Below are positions 35,794-45,233 of a DNA stretch of 64,000 bases, piece by piece (positions within the stretch are counted from its first letter, which is position 1; the number at the start of each line of letters is the position of its first letter). Source of the stretch: Pelecanus crispus. Taxonomy: Eukaryota; Chordata; Aves; Pelecaniformes; Pelecanidae. The notes beneath the pieces were generated by a model. It had not been told where the DNA came from. It made no database searches and was given only the letters and a program-made list of their open reading frames with translations. The stretch lies in assembly GCF_030463565.1 (NCBI RefSeq), contig NC_134643.1, positions 122,119,809 through 122,183,808 of the forward strand. The letters are read 5' to 3'. A program made the position numbers and the translations under genes.

Positions 35794-38700
35794 AAAAGAT
35801 GAATGTTTTTGCATCCTTACCTTTTCACTGAAACACTCAAGCAAGTCTTGGACATACCCTCGCATTTCTTGCAAAAACTTATACTGTTCACCAATACCCC
35901 CAGAAGACCCTTCTAATGTTTCAATTGCCTTGGTAGAGTCCTCTCGGCTTTGCTGATGTTTCTCATATTGCTGCCGATTAGCTTTGTGCAATTCTTTCAT
36001 AGAGTCCAACCTGAAGGGCAATGGATAAATAGCAAATTTACATCCAAAAGTCTGTATATTTCAGACCATTGAGATATTAAACAGACAGCGCAAGTACCAA
36101 GTCTATATATGGGAAATACTGCAAAGACATATTCTCTAACTTTCATTTGTCACTTTCTCTCCTCTCTACATAAACAGCAAGGCTAATGGTTTAAATTAAT
36201 TTGCTAGACTGTGCTGAATGCATTGCACTGCCCACTCCCACAATTTTTTACAGGAGTTGATAGCACTTAGAATAGTGCAAGGCTGGCCCTACAGTAAAAC
36301 TGGGAGAAAGGTTTGGGGGGTGGGGGGGCAGTGAAGAACTATAGCTTACACAAAGCAGTCTTAATCCTCTACTAACCTGATTCGCTGTCAAAGGTTGTAA
36401 CACTACACGGGGCATACAAACCAATTTTGAAGACACGTAAAGTGCAAGTTGTTCATTACAAATGATTTCTCACTGCAATTGGGTTGTTCATTCAGTAGGA
36501 CCTTTTGCGTACCTGACAAGCAGATTACAGTGTTTAAACCAAAAAAACCACCCTGTATACACTAAAATTTAAATTCTTTATCTGCTGAAGGGGAAAAATC
36601 TGATTCACAGTTTAAAAGAATGCAACTTGACAAGCTAAACACCTCACTGGCCTTTCAATTCTTGGCTATAAGACTGTGCAGTGTCCAGAAGATGCAACTC
36701 AGACCTGTCTTCAACAAGATCAATGGCCTCATATTTAAAGCTTCACTTCCAGAGAAGCAATCCAAGGAGATTTTCGAACAAAGTGTCAATGTCATCTTCA
36801 CTTTGAGCTTTTTTGGTTTGCCTTTTTATTTTTTTTAAATGGATGTGCCAGTCAGTACTTTTCCAGCGATGAAACTCTGTGTTTGCTCACCGAGACTAAA
36901 AGACGCCTGAGGAACAGAAAGCTAGGGGACAGGTCTTTAAGTCTAAAAAGATGGTCTGTCCTACCTGTCTTTAAGCTGTTTCTTTACCAAATCAATAGTA
37001 ACAGGAGTCATCTCATTACTGGGAGTTTTGAAAGGAACTGTATTATCTGTTTTTTGAGACTTTGTTTCTGATGATCCATACGCAGCATAAGTGTATGGAA
37101 TGCCATATGATGAACCATAAGACAGTGTCTGGTAAGTGTTCTGGTAGTACAGATTATTCACTTCAGCAGGCTGACTTGGTTGAACCTAATGGAAGAAGAA
37201 ATGCAATTGTACTGTATTAGACTTTAAAGAAAGGAGAAACTTATTTTCTTTCACATCTCAAATGTTACAAAGTGAAAAATGTAGACAGGCACATTTACAA
37301 AATGTAATTATCAAGTGAATTTAAGTGTAGAACTTCCAACACCTAAGGTGGAAGAGAAACAAATTCCCTCAGAAGCACCTTATTAAATGGACAAACTCTT
37401 AGGATCATTATCATTCTAAACATTTATACTTATAACAAGATATTAAATGACAACTGTAACCAACCTGACACTCCTACAATAACCAAGTGTTTGGGACTAT
37501 ACTAAATTTTGCTAAGACTATTTAATAGAATGACATAGGTTCTTAGAGTTAGTGGGTTTGGTTGTGATTTTGCTTTAAAAAACAAACAAACAAACCAAAA
37601 CTATCCTCTTCAACTGAGTGGCAACTTCACTATGAATGCGCAGACAAGATACGGTACAACCTGCAACAAATCCCAACTCTATGCTGCAACACAAGATACA
37701 GAAACAACAAAGAGGCACACACTGTTTACATCTACTCTACAAACCAAATAAACAAGAACAGAGGTCTCTTCAAAGTGGCATTATTCTAGCTCTGTTTTAG
37801 GCTGCAAATAAATGCTGGTTAGCAGCACCACAAACAATCAGTATCTGCCAAGAACAGAGAGACTAATGAAACGGATACCACTGAATACTTAAAATCTGAC
37901 CTCTCATTTTCTCTTTAAAGAATATCAGGAGTTGCACCCTGAACTTCTCAGATGAAACAGCCTTCTACAGAACTACTCAAGTTTGTAATGGATTTAGCCA
38001 ATATATGCAGAAACCAAAAAGAGTTCACAACTAAATACATGCCTGAGGTATGTTGATTCCTTTCCGTATCTGTTCTTGCTCCCATCTACTGAGTTCTTCA
38101 TCTTGCTCCCCTGCCACCAATGCTTCATCATCGCTTCCCTCAATACCTTAATACAAGTAAAACAGACAGGTAACAAAAAGGAGAAGATAATGTATTCATA
38201 GTAAGGGCCACGAGTTCAAAAACCTGAGAGACCATGCTTCAGTGGTCTTTCCTCTTCACGAGGAATTAAGGATGCTAGCCTGTGAATTATTATCACAGAG
38301 GTTCCACTTAAAAAATCCAATGGGTAAATGTGCAATTAACTGCTGGTAAAACCCTCTAATGTTAAAATCCTATATATCTTACTAATTCTCCTTTTCCAAA
38401 AGGTTATTTGCTTGTCAGCAAGAAGAATGCTATACCAAAGAACTAATGCTTTTCTTTTCTCAACTATACGCTTCCTAATAAACAAAAGTACAGGAACAAT
38501 ACTAATTGGTCCTTAGTGTAAGTTTCTACCAGATCCAGTAAAGTTGTGTGCTTCCAAGCACAAGAACACAGTTTGTGCTGAAAATTTTATACGCAGATTC
38601 CATCATGCAGTAATTCTCCTTAGAAATGGAATACAACTCCAGATTCATGCCTGTTTGAAAAACGTGTTGTTTAAAAATATTGCATGGGAGCACTTGCAGT

Positions 38701-41700
38701 GAAAACTGTGAATGTTTATCAGCTGTCCTTCTAAAAAAGTTTTACCTATTTCCTCAGCAATCTTTTGCCTTTGGGATTTTTCCTTCACTGTAAAAACTAT
38801 CCTCCTCTTCTCGTCATCATCTTCATCATCACTGGCATCATTTTCATCTTCTCGAACAAGGCGGCTTTTACCTGGTTCACTGTCAACGGGAGTAAAGTCT
38901 CCAAGTTCACGAGCCATTTGACGTTTTTTCCTAGCGGCATGAATAAAAGCAGCATCTGGAATTTCTCCTAGAGACAGATGTTTGCACCGTTAAACAAACA
39001 CTGCAACAAAACAGGTATTACAACTTCTTATTACTCATATCTGCCACCCTACCAAATCATCTTTGCAAACAGAAAAAAACATGAGAGGAAAAAAATCCAC
39101 ATTCACAGAAACATTTGCAAGCAACTTACAAGCCACACATGCAAACCTTCTGACCAGAAACCCTCAAAGCTGGAATCTTTCCCAAAAAGTCTGTCTCTGC
39201 TTCCAGCAGCTCACATACCGTAAGAGCAGGAGCCTGACGTTCCTATGGGAAATATTCCTAAAGAAGAGGAAGCCCTTTACAGGAGCTGACTATTGCAAAG
39301 GGAGGAAGAAAATGAGATTCTGGACTGTGTCACTTCCTGCCCTGATATTGCTCCCAACTCATCTTATTTTGGGGGAACAAAAAACATCGGCCGTTTCAAC
39401 AGATGATGACAGCTCAGAGATTAAGAGGACACCAAAACCGACAACACTAATGTGAGAAGACTGCACAATCGAGGGGGAAACAAGAAAAGCAGACGTAATT
39501 AAAAAATCTAAAACCCCTAATGCAAAATTAATGCAACTTACATTAAGTCATATAAAGAATGGTCCCCCTAAATCAAGTTCTTGAAACATGAACAATTTTT
39601 ACCACTACTTTGATTAGGCACGCACAGAAGATTAAATTTCAGATTTTCTTTATACTTGACATAAGATACTCTATTCAAGCCAGCAATATCTTTAGAGATG
39701 CAACAACATACATATTGCACCACTGTGCAATTACCCCTAAAAGGAAAAATGATTTGGCAGTCAACTAGGAAATTCTTTTACCCTTGAAATATGGCCAAGT
39801 CTGTGGACCCAGGACATTCATCTTATATTTAGGGAGCAGGCTATCATGCGTTCGCTAACAACTAGTAAACTAGTTTCAAAAATAGTTTGAAAAATACTTT
39901 CTCAGACTGATTTTGCTGGCCTCAGGGCCTGACTAGAGCCTCATCAGATGAAATGAGATAGGAAAACATCTGAGATACCTCACAGACCTGTAACTGAGAA
40001 ATTTGAACTAAAGACAGAATTTTAATTGAAAGCAGTTAAAATTTATTTTACATCACCTATTCCAAATCTGGATTTTCTTACAGTTTGTCATCACTGAGAG
40101 ACAAGTTTCTGCTTCTGACATCAAGATGAAGCATTCTGTAGTAAAACATTTTCTCTCATAACGCTTGTAAAATTGAACAGCTTTGAAAAATAGCAGTTTC
40201 CTAAATTCTCAGATGTGGGATATATTGCTGGAAAGTATTTCCTAACCTCTGAAATACATTAGTGTGCTGCAAACGCTGGCTAAAGCATTTGTTAACATAT
40301 GAGACATATTACAGTAACCAACCTGGGCGGAGAACATTCAGTGATGACAGAGCACTTGAAAAAGCCCCGCCAGCTTTTGGTTTTTCTTCTTCCTTCTCAC
40401 TTTCAACTTCCATTTCTTCTTCACCATGCTCACTGTTTGCAGTCCCATCTTCTTGACCTATATCCTTGATCTGTCCTGTCTTTTCTAGTGGTGGTTCGAC
40501 TGGTAAGACAACAAAGCCCATGTTTTACTCTTTTTATAAAGACCACTCGGAAGTATTTTTTTTTAAGGTCTAACAACCAAAAGTAAAAATCAAATGAAAA
40601 CGTTAAATTTTATTGTTTGAGATCTAGTAAAATATGTCTTCTTAATTGTGATTAAGTCACTGACATCTTCTCAAAATAAAATTTAACAAAACAGACACCC
40701 CAACAACCACTAAACATTCTACACGTTGCCAAGTATTAAAAAAGTGAGGGAACTCAATATTAAGATCAAATGTGCAACCTTCACCCAGCCTTTTACGTAT
40801 GTAATTAGAAAGCATTGCCTGTGTTATACCAAATATTTCCACATGAACAGACTCATTTCAAAGAACCCTTTAATTTTCCTTTTGGGCTGGGTGCAACATT
40901 ACCCTACATTAGGTGGGTAACATACAGATACAGGCAGCAGGTACAAATACTATGCAAAAAAAATGCACGTTAAATCCAGCTATCCAATCCAAGCTGTGCA
41001 TATCTTTTTAGATTTTAGCATTTGTTTAGAGAATCCAGACTACTGACTCAGTAGCAGCCATGAGGTCTTTGCACTATAACCAAACCAACTACAGAAAGTG
41101 CAAAACAGACAAACAGAAAATAAGCACACACTAGCCATGTGCAAAATGGAATTTTTTAAGGATCTTTGTGACAGAAGCAAGAATTAAGATCCAGGTTTCC
41201 ACAGATCACCTGAACATTAGCCACAGAAATGATCATTTTTGGTTTTGCTCATGCCCCATACCACTACACAGGCAATTTAAAGATTCTAATATGAAAGAAT
41301 TTGCGTTTTTTTTAAATGCAGACAAAGCGTTTTAAAAATCTTTAAGGTTTTTAAAAGATTAATTTCATTAACTTAAAAAAGGGCAATTTTCTGCATGGGA
41401 CCATGTTCAACTCATATGCTTCAGCTATACCATTGCAATCTTTAGATCATAAGCCTCTGAGCTTGTGCTCATAGCGTTGTAGGTTATTACTCTACACAAA
41501 AACCTAACTGGAAGAGGAATCATTATGCTTTACCAATGAGCTTCCCAAAAACCAACAGCAGAAGTACGATGAAATTGAAATCCCAGGCTCTATTCCAAGC
41601 TCTGCAGGACTATACATTTTAAAAGATCCTTCTGCTCCAACAGTTTCATCCTGTCATCTTAATCATCAAGTCTACTCTAATGTCCAAGTCCTGAAACAGG

Positions 41701-44474
41701 CAGCTGTTGAATAATTTACTTAATAACAAAGAACACCACTCTGCTCACCCAAAGCTCACCCTTTTCGAGAAGATGCGTTACAAGGACACATTCTGTCAGA
41801 TAAGCACCAGACACGGTTATAAACAAATTTAATTCCTTCCTAATTCAATAGGAAGAAACTAATTTGACAAACAGAGCTGAAATACAGAAACTACTGCTGT
41901 CTACTGACAACGGTATACATAGCTGAGAAGTTTCATCCTTCTACATTCATTTCCACATGACAGAGAATCAAAGAACTCTCTACCAGCTTCAGAACTGCAT
42001 TTGTAAGGTTCAAATGAACACGTTTAATGCATGCTTTACTTCAGTTCTAAATGCTAACTCATCTAAAAAGACTATCAATTCATCCTGAAAACAAGTCACT
42101 TGTATTTACAATACTTAATCTTCTCCATTACAAAAGTTACTGTTAGTTTTGCAATTACCATCTGTTGGAGAATTGACCTCTGTTCTAACTTTTGATTTTT
42201 CAAGATCTTCTTTGTATTCTTTCTTCAATTGTTTTACAATCTTTTTGCTGTAGCTTGATTTCTTCACTTTAAAAACTTCTTCAGTTTCTTTAAAAAAGAA
42301 GTTGGAAAACATTACATTAGACCTGAGAAGCAGTATACTTACCTATCAAATCTCTTAATTTTGTACCCAGAACTTAATAAATGCCACTAATAACATAATT
42401 TAATGTGACTTTACATTTGCACTGTTGCAACAAAACCAGTCCCATATCCTTTCATGTGGACTCGTGTCTACCTCATCTTTTTGCGGTCATTTTCAAGTGT
42501 ATTCATCCCACTCACAGCACAGTCACAGAAAAGCAAGGCAGAAGTTCCATGAAAGTGTATGCATGTGGTCTGCTTTTATCTGACTATAGTAATCTTTTTT
42601 TAAAACAAACAAACAAAAAAAGCCCCAACTAGCTGATCCTTCCCTGTGACCATGCATTTGGAAGAAAATGACAAGATTCCCCAACATTCTGGGTCAACAG
42701 TCTTCACAGCCGCAAAAATACAACACTACTGAGTAAGGGAATGGCTGGTTTTTGTTGTACAACCAGTTCAAATGCCTGCAGCACTACAACCTACCAAAAG
42801 ATATGCAATAAGTTGAAGAACTAAATAGCACAGAAAAAAAATCAAATTTTGATGTAGGAAATCAAAAAGTGTTCGGGGTTTTTTTTTAAGTCTATAGTGT
42901 AATTCCATGCTTCCAGTATTTCTGTCAAGACTTCAACTCACTAGTCTTAGAATCCAAGTTCCAGTGATTACAAAAGAATTCCTTCTAAGAAAATTCAAAA
43001 TGCACGCTAACTCTCCTGCTGACAAAAGGTAGCACAAAAAATAAATAAGCTCCTCATTATTCACCCTGAACTTCTGGGATGCAATGAACTCTGGAGTTTG
43101 AGGTGTGGTTTTTGATCATTTTTCATACGTAGTAACTATTATCCATAATCAGATTATCTGAGTATGAATGGACCAATTCATGAGTGCAGTATCTGCTGGA
43201 GTCTAGCAGAACTATTAGCTGAAGCACTGTACAAACACAACTACGCTATTTTTCCAAAAGCTGAGGTCCAGAAACTGCTCAACCACTTTCTTCACTATTT
43301 CTGAAGGTTCATCTAATAAATCTCACGGACGGCTACATGAACTAACTCTGCAACAAAACACCAGTGGCTTCACACGAGTTTGCCCAGGACATCAGGCAGT
43401 CCGACATGACCTGTGAACACCAGCCACAGCAGATGAAAACCAACTCGACAGAAAGCCGCAGGGAAGATGCCCCTCAACCAGCACTGCCGGTGCTGGGGGG
43501 AGGCGGGGGGGGCTGCACAGGCGCTGGGCCCAGTACCTGCTACCCCACAAACCCAGCCCAGGCTAAAGCCTGCGCCCTGACCAGCGAGCCACCCAGCTGC
43601 AGGGAGCGCAGGGCGGCTGCAACACTCGGGCACCAGCAAGAGAGAAGCAGAGGCAATCCACCCCGCCGAACCGGAATTAAACCCGCGGGACACCACCCCG
43701 CTGCTCCCCGGCGCTGGGAGCACGCTGGCCCCGCAGGAGCCGGGTCAGGCCCCGGAAGGGAGCGGGGCCGAGGGCGGCTGCCGATGGGGCGCTCCCCGCC
43801 CCTGCACCCCCCGGGCTCTCCCCCTCTTACGGGACCCCTCATCACCCCCCCACACACGGGGCAACCCGACTGCCTTAAAAAAATAAAGAAGGGTCCCGGC
43901 TCTCTTGCGCAGACGGGGGGCGGAGGCCCGCTGCAGGCTGACCCGCTCCGGGTCCCTTCCACCCCGGCAGCCGACGGCCGCGCGTCCCCGGCGCCCACGG
44001 CGGGCAGCCCCCCGCCTCACCCTCCTCCTCGTCCTGGAAGCTGAGCAGGCTGGCCCGCGGCACCTCTTTGTTCTCCCGCGGCCGCTTCTTCTCCTTGGGG
44101 CGCCCGGCCCCCGGCAGCCCGTTGCCCTGCTGCTGCTGCGGCGGCGGCGGCGGGGGGGGCAGGAGGGCGGGCGCCGGTAGAGCCCCCAGGCCTGCCCTGT
44201 CGCCTCCCACCAAGCCCAGCCCCAAGCCGAGAGCCGCGCCGTAGCCCGCGGCGCAGGCGAAGGCCGCGGGGCTACCGGGCAGGGCGAGGGGCACGCAGCC
44301 GGCGGGCAGGGGCAGGAGCCCGGGGCCCGCCGCCAGCGCCATGGAGGCCTCGCCGGGCCCTTCCCCCCCGGCCCCGGCCGCCGGCTCCTGTGGCGGCTCC
44401 TCGTCGCGCTCCTCGTCCTCCTCTTCCGAGTCGTTCCGCTTCCGCACGTTCACCCTCCGCGCCTTGCGGAACAT
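16738..44474 (-). CDS. PAXBP1: PAX3- and PAX7-binding protein 1 (GCFC1), 18 coding exons
   Basis: PAXBP1 is a nuclear GCFC-family protein. It links PAX3/PAX7 to H3K4 methyltransferase machinery in muscle precursors, and related GCFC proteins act with spliceosome-disassembly factors. The coding exons sum to 2868 nt (955 residues plus stop). Every junction keeps phase and every intron ends in AG. The ATG at 44472-44474 gives the family start MFRKARRVNVRKRND. Order: acidic N-terminus (residues 15-31), low-complexity Gly/Leu/Pro region (38-124), basic motif KKRPRENK (129-136), Lys-rich EEVFKVKKSSYSKK (about 153-166), acidic DASDDEDDDEKR segment in exon 4, then the conserved C-terminal GCFC region from about residue 440, ending in LIEGK. 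Human PAXBP1 is 917 residues; the difference is nearly all in exon 1. Intron 5 has a GC donor. The gene is followed by SYNJ1 and preceded by EPCIP, all on one strand. Confidence 0.97.
19006..19160 (-). CDS. PAXBP1: PAXBP1 exon 17 (866-916)
   Basis: GTCTAG|GTA acceptor and GCAAG|GTAACT donor, phase 2. It encodes CFPKQWFANLKG, ISQLENFCRYLVHLADTIYR and NSIGCSDVEKRNA. Confidence 0.96.
19293..19315 (+). repeat. A23 homopolymer in PAXBP1 intron 16
   Basis: A run of 23 A on the plus strand reads as poly-U in the transcript, about 130 nt upstream of the exon 17 acceptor. It is probably variable in length. Confidence 0.9.
19559..19705 (-). CDS. PAXBP1: PAXBP1 exon 16 (817-865)
   Basis: TTTTCAG|TTA acceptor. 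The CAAAGT|GTAAGT donor, phase 0, was chosen over the GTGTAA two bases upstream because it keeps frame. It encodes LLGNFLQWYGILSNKTLQEL and LLNRYILMAFQNSEYG. Confidence 0.95.
19941..19962 (+). repeat. (AC)11 microsatellite
   Basis: Eleven AC dinucleotides are followed by a C run, in PAXBP1 intron 15. Confidence 0.95.
21313..21379 (-). CDS. PAXBP1: PAXBP1 exon 15 (794-816)
   Basis: TTTCCAG|CAT acceptor and AAG|GTAAGT donor, phase 0. It encodes LENKNSGPYLFFQRQFWSSV. At 67 nt it is the shortest exon. Confidence 0.96.
21643..21719 (-). CDS. PAXBP1: PAXBP1 exon 14 (769-793)
   Basis: GTTTCAG|ATG acceptor and AA|GTAAGT donor, phase 2. It encodes KALLLRMRRTLDDDVFMPLY. Confidence 0.96.
22479..22600 (-). 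CDS. PAXBP1: PAXBP1 exon 13 (728-768)
   Basis: CTTACAG|TG acceptor and CAA|GTAAGT donor, phase 0. It encodes the highly conserved WDPFSTTQTSRMV and DGYPSVVNAENKNTQ. Confidence 0.97.
22755..22899 (-). CDS. PAXBP1: PAXBP1 exon 12 (680-727)
   Basis: TTATTAG|GGC acceptor and AACAG|GTATAG donor, phase 1. It encodes GKCRDFETMLWFESLLFYG, then an acidic linker and LLPTIVERVVLPKLT. Confidence 0.96.
24849..25048 (-). CDS. PAXBP1: PAXBP1 exon 11 (613-679)
   Basis: CACCAG|AT acceptor and TTGGAG|GTAAGG donor, phase 0. It encodes KVFEDVLESFYSIDCIKSQF and AYIGLCLPKLFNPLIRLQLL, the core of the GCFC domain. Confidence 0.97.
25150..25184 (+). repeat. (AAAC)n simple repeat
   Basis: AAAAC/AAAC units in PAXBP1 intron 10, about 100 bases upstream of exon 11 in transcript direction. 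Confidence 0.8.
25365..25437 (+). mobile_element. Short CR1 3' tail
   Basis: A short remnant with CTTGCTCTGCAGGGGAG, GGTCCCTTCCAACCC and ATTATTCTAC, typical of the last 70 bases of a CR1 element. It lies in PAXBP1 intron 10, antisense to the gene. Confidence 0.75.
25771..26340 (+). mobile_element. Solo ERVL-type LTR with 5-bp target duplication
   Basis: The LTR spans 25776-26335 (560 bp). It begins TGTCCTGGTTTTGGCTGGGA and ends GGGGTTAAACCACAACA. Direct copies of CTAGT at 25771-25775 and 26336-26340 flank it exactly; a 5-bp duplication is the ERVL/class III pattern. ATTAAA at 26202-26207 is a likely poly(A) signal. An imperfect ATT repeat (about 26143-26169) is internal. No retroviral coding sequence remains, so this is a product of LTR-LTR recombination. 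It lies in PAXBP1 intron 10, antisense to the gene. Confidence 0.95.
26815..27105 (-). mobile_element. Ancient CR1-like fragment
   Basis: This is a diverged reverse-oriented segment. Its blocks resemble older CR1 families (TTTCATGTCCCCTAG, ATCCTTCTCCTAGCTGAAGG, TGCTGCTCCCCTTCTCCA). The borders are unclear. It lies in PAXBP1 intron 10, upstream of the solo LTR in gene direction. Confidence 0.5.
27914..28029 (-). CDS. PAXBP1: PAXBP1 exon 10 (574-612)
   Basis: TTTTCAG|AGC acceptor and a weak CGAG|GTTAGA donor, phase 1. It encodes ARRRQAREQTGKMADHLEGL and SSDDEETSTDITNFNMER, an acidic Ser-rich segment. Confidence 0.95.
28458..28557 (-). CDS. PAXBP1: PAXBP1 exon 9 (541-573)
   Basis: TTTTACAG|AT acceptor and AGAAG|GTAGAG donor, phase 2. 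It encodes KALMAPNLESFGRDR and a basic KRRTAEREARR segment, a possible nuclear-localisation stretch. Confidence 0.95.
30879..31002 (-). CDS. PAXBP1: PAXBP1 exon 8 (500-540)
   Basis: TTTACAG|GTG acceptor. The donor is A|GTCAGT, phase 1, chosen because it regenerates the conserved Asn with exon 9. It encodes VPLINELESAMHQLYKQRAS and RLVQRRQDDIKDES. Confidence 0.94.
33537..33695. repeat. Imperfect TATA/ACACATA microsatellite region
   Basis: TATATA, CACACA and ATACAT units are mixed over about 160 bases in PAXBP1 intron 7. The composition is nearly all A/T with scattered C and G. Confidence 0.65.
34172..34197 (+). repeat. G-quadruplex-type motif
   Basis: G runs at 34172-34175, 34179-34182, 34184-34186, 34188-34190 and 34193-34197 have loops of one to three bases. 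They lie in PAXBP1 intron 7, on the template strand. Confidence 0.7.
35760..35789 (+). repeat. T30 homopolymer beside exon 7
   Basis: Thirty consecutive T on the plus strand read as A30 in the transcript, beginning 31 nt past the exon 7 donor. It may be the tail of a decayed retroelement, but no body is recognised. Confidence 0.9.
35821..36010 (-). CDS. PAXBP1: PAXBP1 exon 7 (436-499)
   Basis: CTTCAG|GTTGG acceptor and GAAAAG|GTAAGG donor, phase 0. It encodes the LDSMKELHKANRQQ helix and the conserved YKFLQEMRGYVQDLLECFSE, an early GCFC-region motif. Confidence 0.96.
36965..37185 (-). CDS. PAXBP1: PAXBP1 exon 6 (363-435)
   Basis: CATTAG|GTT acceptor and GACAG|GTAGGA donor, phase 2. It is Tyr/Ser-rich (YYQNTYQTLSYGSSYG), then has the conserved NTVPFKTPSNEMTPVTIDLV and KKQLKD. 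Confidence 0.95.
38043..38146 (-). CDS. PAXBP1: PAXBP1 exon 5 (328-362), GC donor
   Basis: TTAAG|GTATTG acceptor. The exon encodes IEGSDDEALV and EQIRKGINIPQ and ends CCTCAG|GCATGT. The frame and the following exon (VQPSQPAEV) require the break at the GC, so this is a GC-AG intron. Exon length is 104 nt and the next phase is 0. Confidence 0.93.
38746..38967 (-). CDS. PAXBP1: PAXBP1 exon 4 (254-327)
   Basis: CTCTAG|GAG acceptor and G|GTAAAA donor, phase 1. It holds EIPDAAFIHAARKKRQ, MARELGDFTP and the acidic cluster DASDDEDDDEKR, followed by the coiled-coil-like KEKSQRQKIAEEI. Confidence 0.95.
40323..40499 (-). CDS. PAXBP1: PAXBP1 exon 3 (195-253)
   Basis: TTACCAG|TCG acceptor and a rather weak CCCAG|GTTGGT donor, phase 1. 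It is Glu/Lys-rich (EKEEEKPK) and then enters the conserved GGAFSSALSSLNVLRPG. Confidence 0.95.
42159..42287 (-). CDS. PAXBP1: PAXBP1 exon 2 (152-194)
   Basis: TTAAAG|AA acceptor and G|GTAATT donor, phase 1 at both ends. It encodes the conserved TEEVFKVKKSSYSKKIV and the charged KKEYKEDLEKSK helix-like segment. Confidence 0.95.
44021..44474 (-). CDS. PAXBP1: PAXBP1 coding exon 1 (residues 1-151)
   Basis: The exon starts at the conserved MFRKARR and ends DEEE with G|GTGAGG, phase 1. Residues 43-110 are an unusual Ala/Gly/Leu-rich stretch followed by seven Pro and four Gln. The conserved PRENKEVPRASLLSFQDEEE closes the exon. The frame is also open upstream into the 5' UTR. Confidence 0.95.
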
Positions 44475-44762
44475 CCCGCCGAGCACCGACCCGCCGCGCC
44501 GCGCCGCTCCGCTCCGCTCCGGCACCGGCACCACCCGCTCCCGCCAGCCCGCGCCGCAGCCCAGGCCCGGCTCCCCGAGCATGATAACCGCCGCGCCGGC
44601 GGCCACAGCGCCCCCTGCCGCCCGCCACCCGCCGCCGCCCGCCCGCCAACGGCGAGCGGCCGCCCGACCATAGAGAGGCGGCGGGGAGCGTCGAGAGACG
44701 GGGCTAGAGCGGCCCGCCTCGCCGCCTGCCACTCCCCCCCTTCCTTTCCGCGCCGCCGCCAT
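44475..44762 (-). other. PAXBP1: PAXBP1 5' leader, open in frame with the CDS
   Basis: The ATG at 44760-44762 lies inside the YY1-type AAGATGGCG motif (A at -3, G at +4). It is in the same frame as the canonical ATG at 44472-44474, with 96 codons and no stop between them. If the transcript starts upstream of 44762, a protein of 1051 residues could be made. The extension is Arg/Gly/Ala-rich and shows no domain I know, so it may equally be 5' UTR. Confidence 0.45.
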
Positions 44763-45096
44763 CTTGTGTCGAGAGAGCAACGCGGGCCAGCGCCGCGGCT
44801 CACGTGGCCGGTGTGTCCCGTCCCCCCCGGGGAGAGGGGGGCGCCGAGCCTCGGCCTCCCCGTCCCCGTCCCTGTCCCTGCGGGCTTGTGTCCCACGGCC
44901 GGCTCGGGGAGGGCGGCAGCGGGCAGCCGGCGAGTACCCAGGCAGGGCCCAGCCCCCCGCGTCATCTCCTCGGCGGCCGGGGTGCTCGCCTCAGCCGGGT
45001 CTCGCTCCCCGGCTCTGCACGGCCTCTGCCGGCAAGGCCCTGCCCTCCCTGAGGAAGTCTTGGCATCTGGCTTGGAGGGGGCAGCCCCATCCCTAG

Positions 45097-45233
45097 AAAC
45101 ATGATTCAAGGTCAGGTTGGACGGGGCTCTGATCAACCTGATCTACTTAAAGCTGTCCCTGCTCGCTGCAGGGGGGTTGGGCTAGATGATCTCTGAACGT
45201 CCCTTCCAACCCAAAGCATTCTATGATTCGAAA
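45097..45233 (+). mobile_element. CR1 3' end
   Basis: It has AAACATGATTCAAGGTCAGG, the middle block TGCAGGGGGGTTGGGCTAGA, GATGATCTCTGAACGTCCC and the tail CATTCTATGATTC. It directly follows the upstream edge of the PAXBP1 CpG island. Confidence 0.9.

Larger units (their letters stand above)
31003..35820 (-). other. PAXBP1: PAXBP1 intron 7
   Basis: This is the largest PAXBP1 intron, 4.8 kb and AT-rich. It holds an AT/CA-rich imperfect microsatellite (about 33537-33695), a G-rich tract at 34172-34197 and a T30 run at 35760-35789 beside exon 7. No nested gene is recognised. Confidence 0.6.
43430..45080 (-). promoter_or_regulatory. PAXBP1: PAXBP1 CpG-island promoter
   Basis: GC and CpG density stay high from intron 1 through exon 1 to about 45080, where a CR1 tail begins. 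The motif GCCGCCGCCATCTTG at 44752-44766 (minus strand CAAGATGGCGGC) is a classic YY1 site, normally found just downstream of the start of transcription, so the TSS is likely close to 44770-44850. GC boxes are frequent. The frames here on both strands are mostly composition artefacts. Confidence 0.8.

Noticed and set aside
43364-44044. 226-codon plus-strand frame opposite PAXBP1 intron 1/exon 1
   Set aside because: It lies in the CpG island. Pro/Gly/Arg-rich composition leaves several frames open, and it overlaps the true exon on the other strand.
44764-45136. Divergent plus-strand gene or antisense RNA at the PAXBP1 promoter
   Set aside because: Human has an antisense RNA at this locus, but here I see no convincing exon-donor structure, only GC-rich frames running into a CR1.
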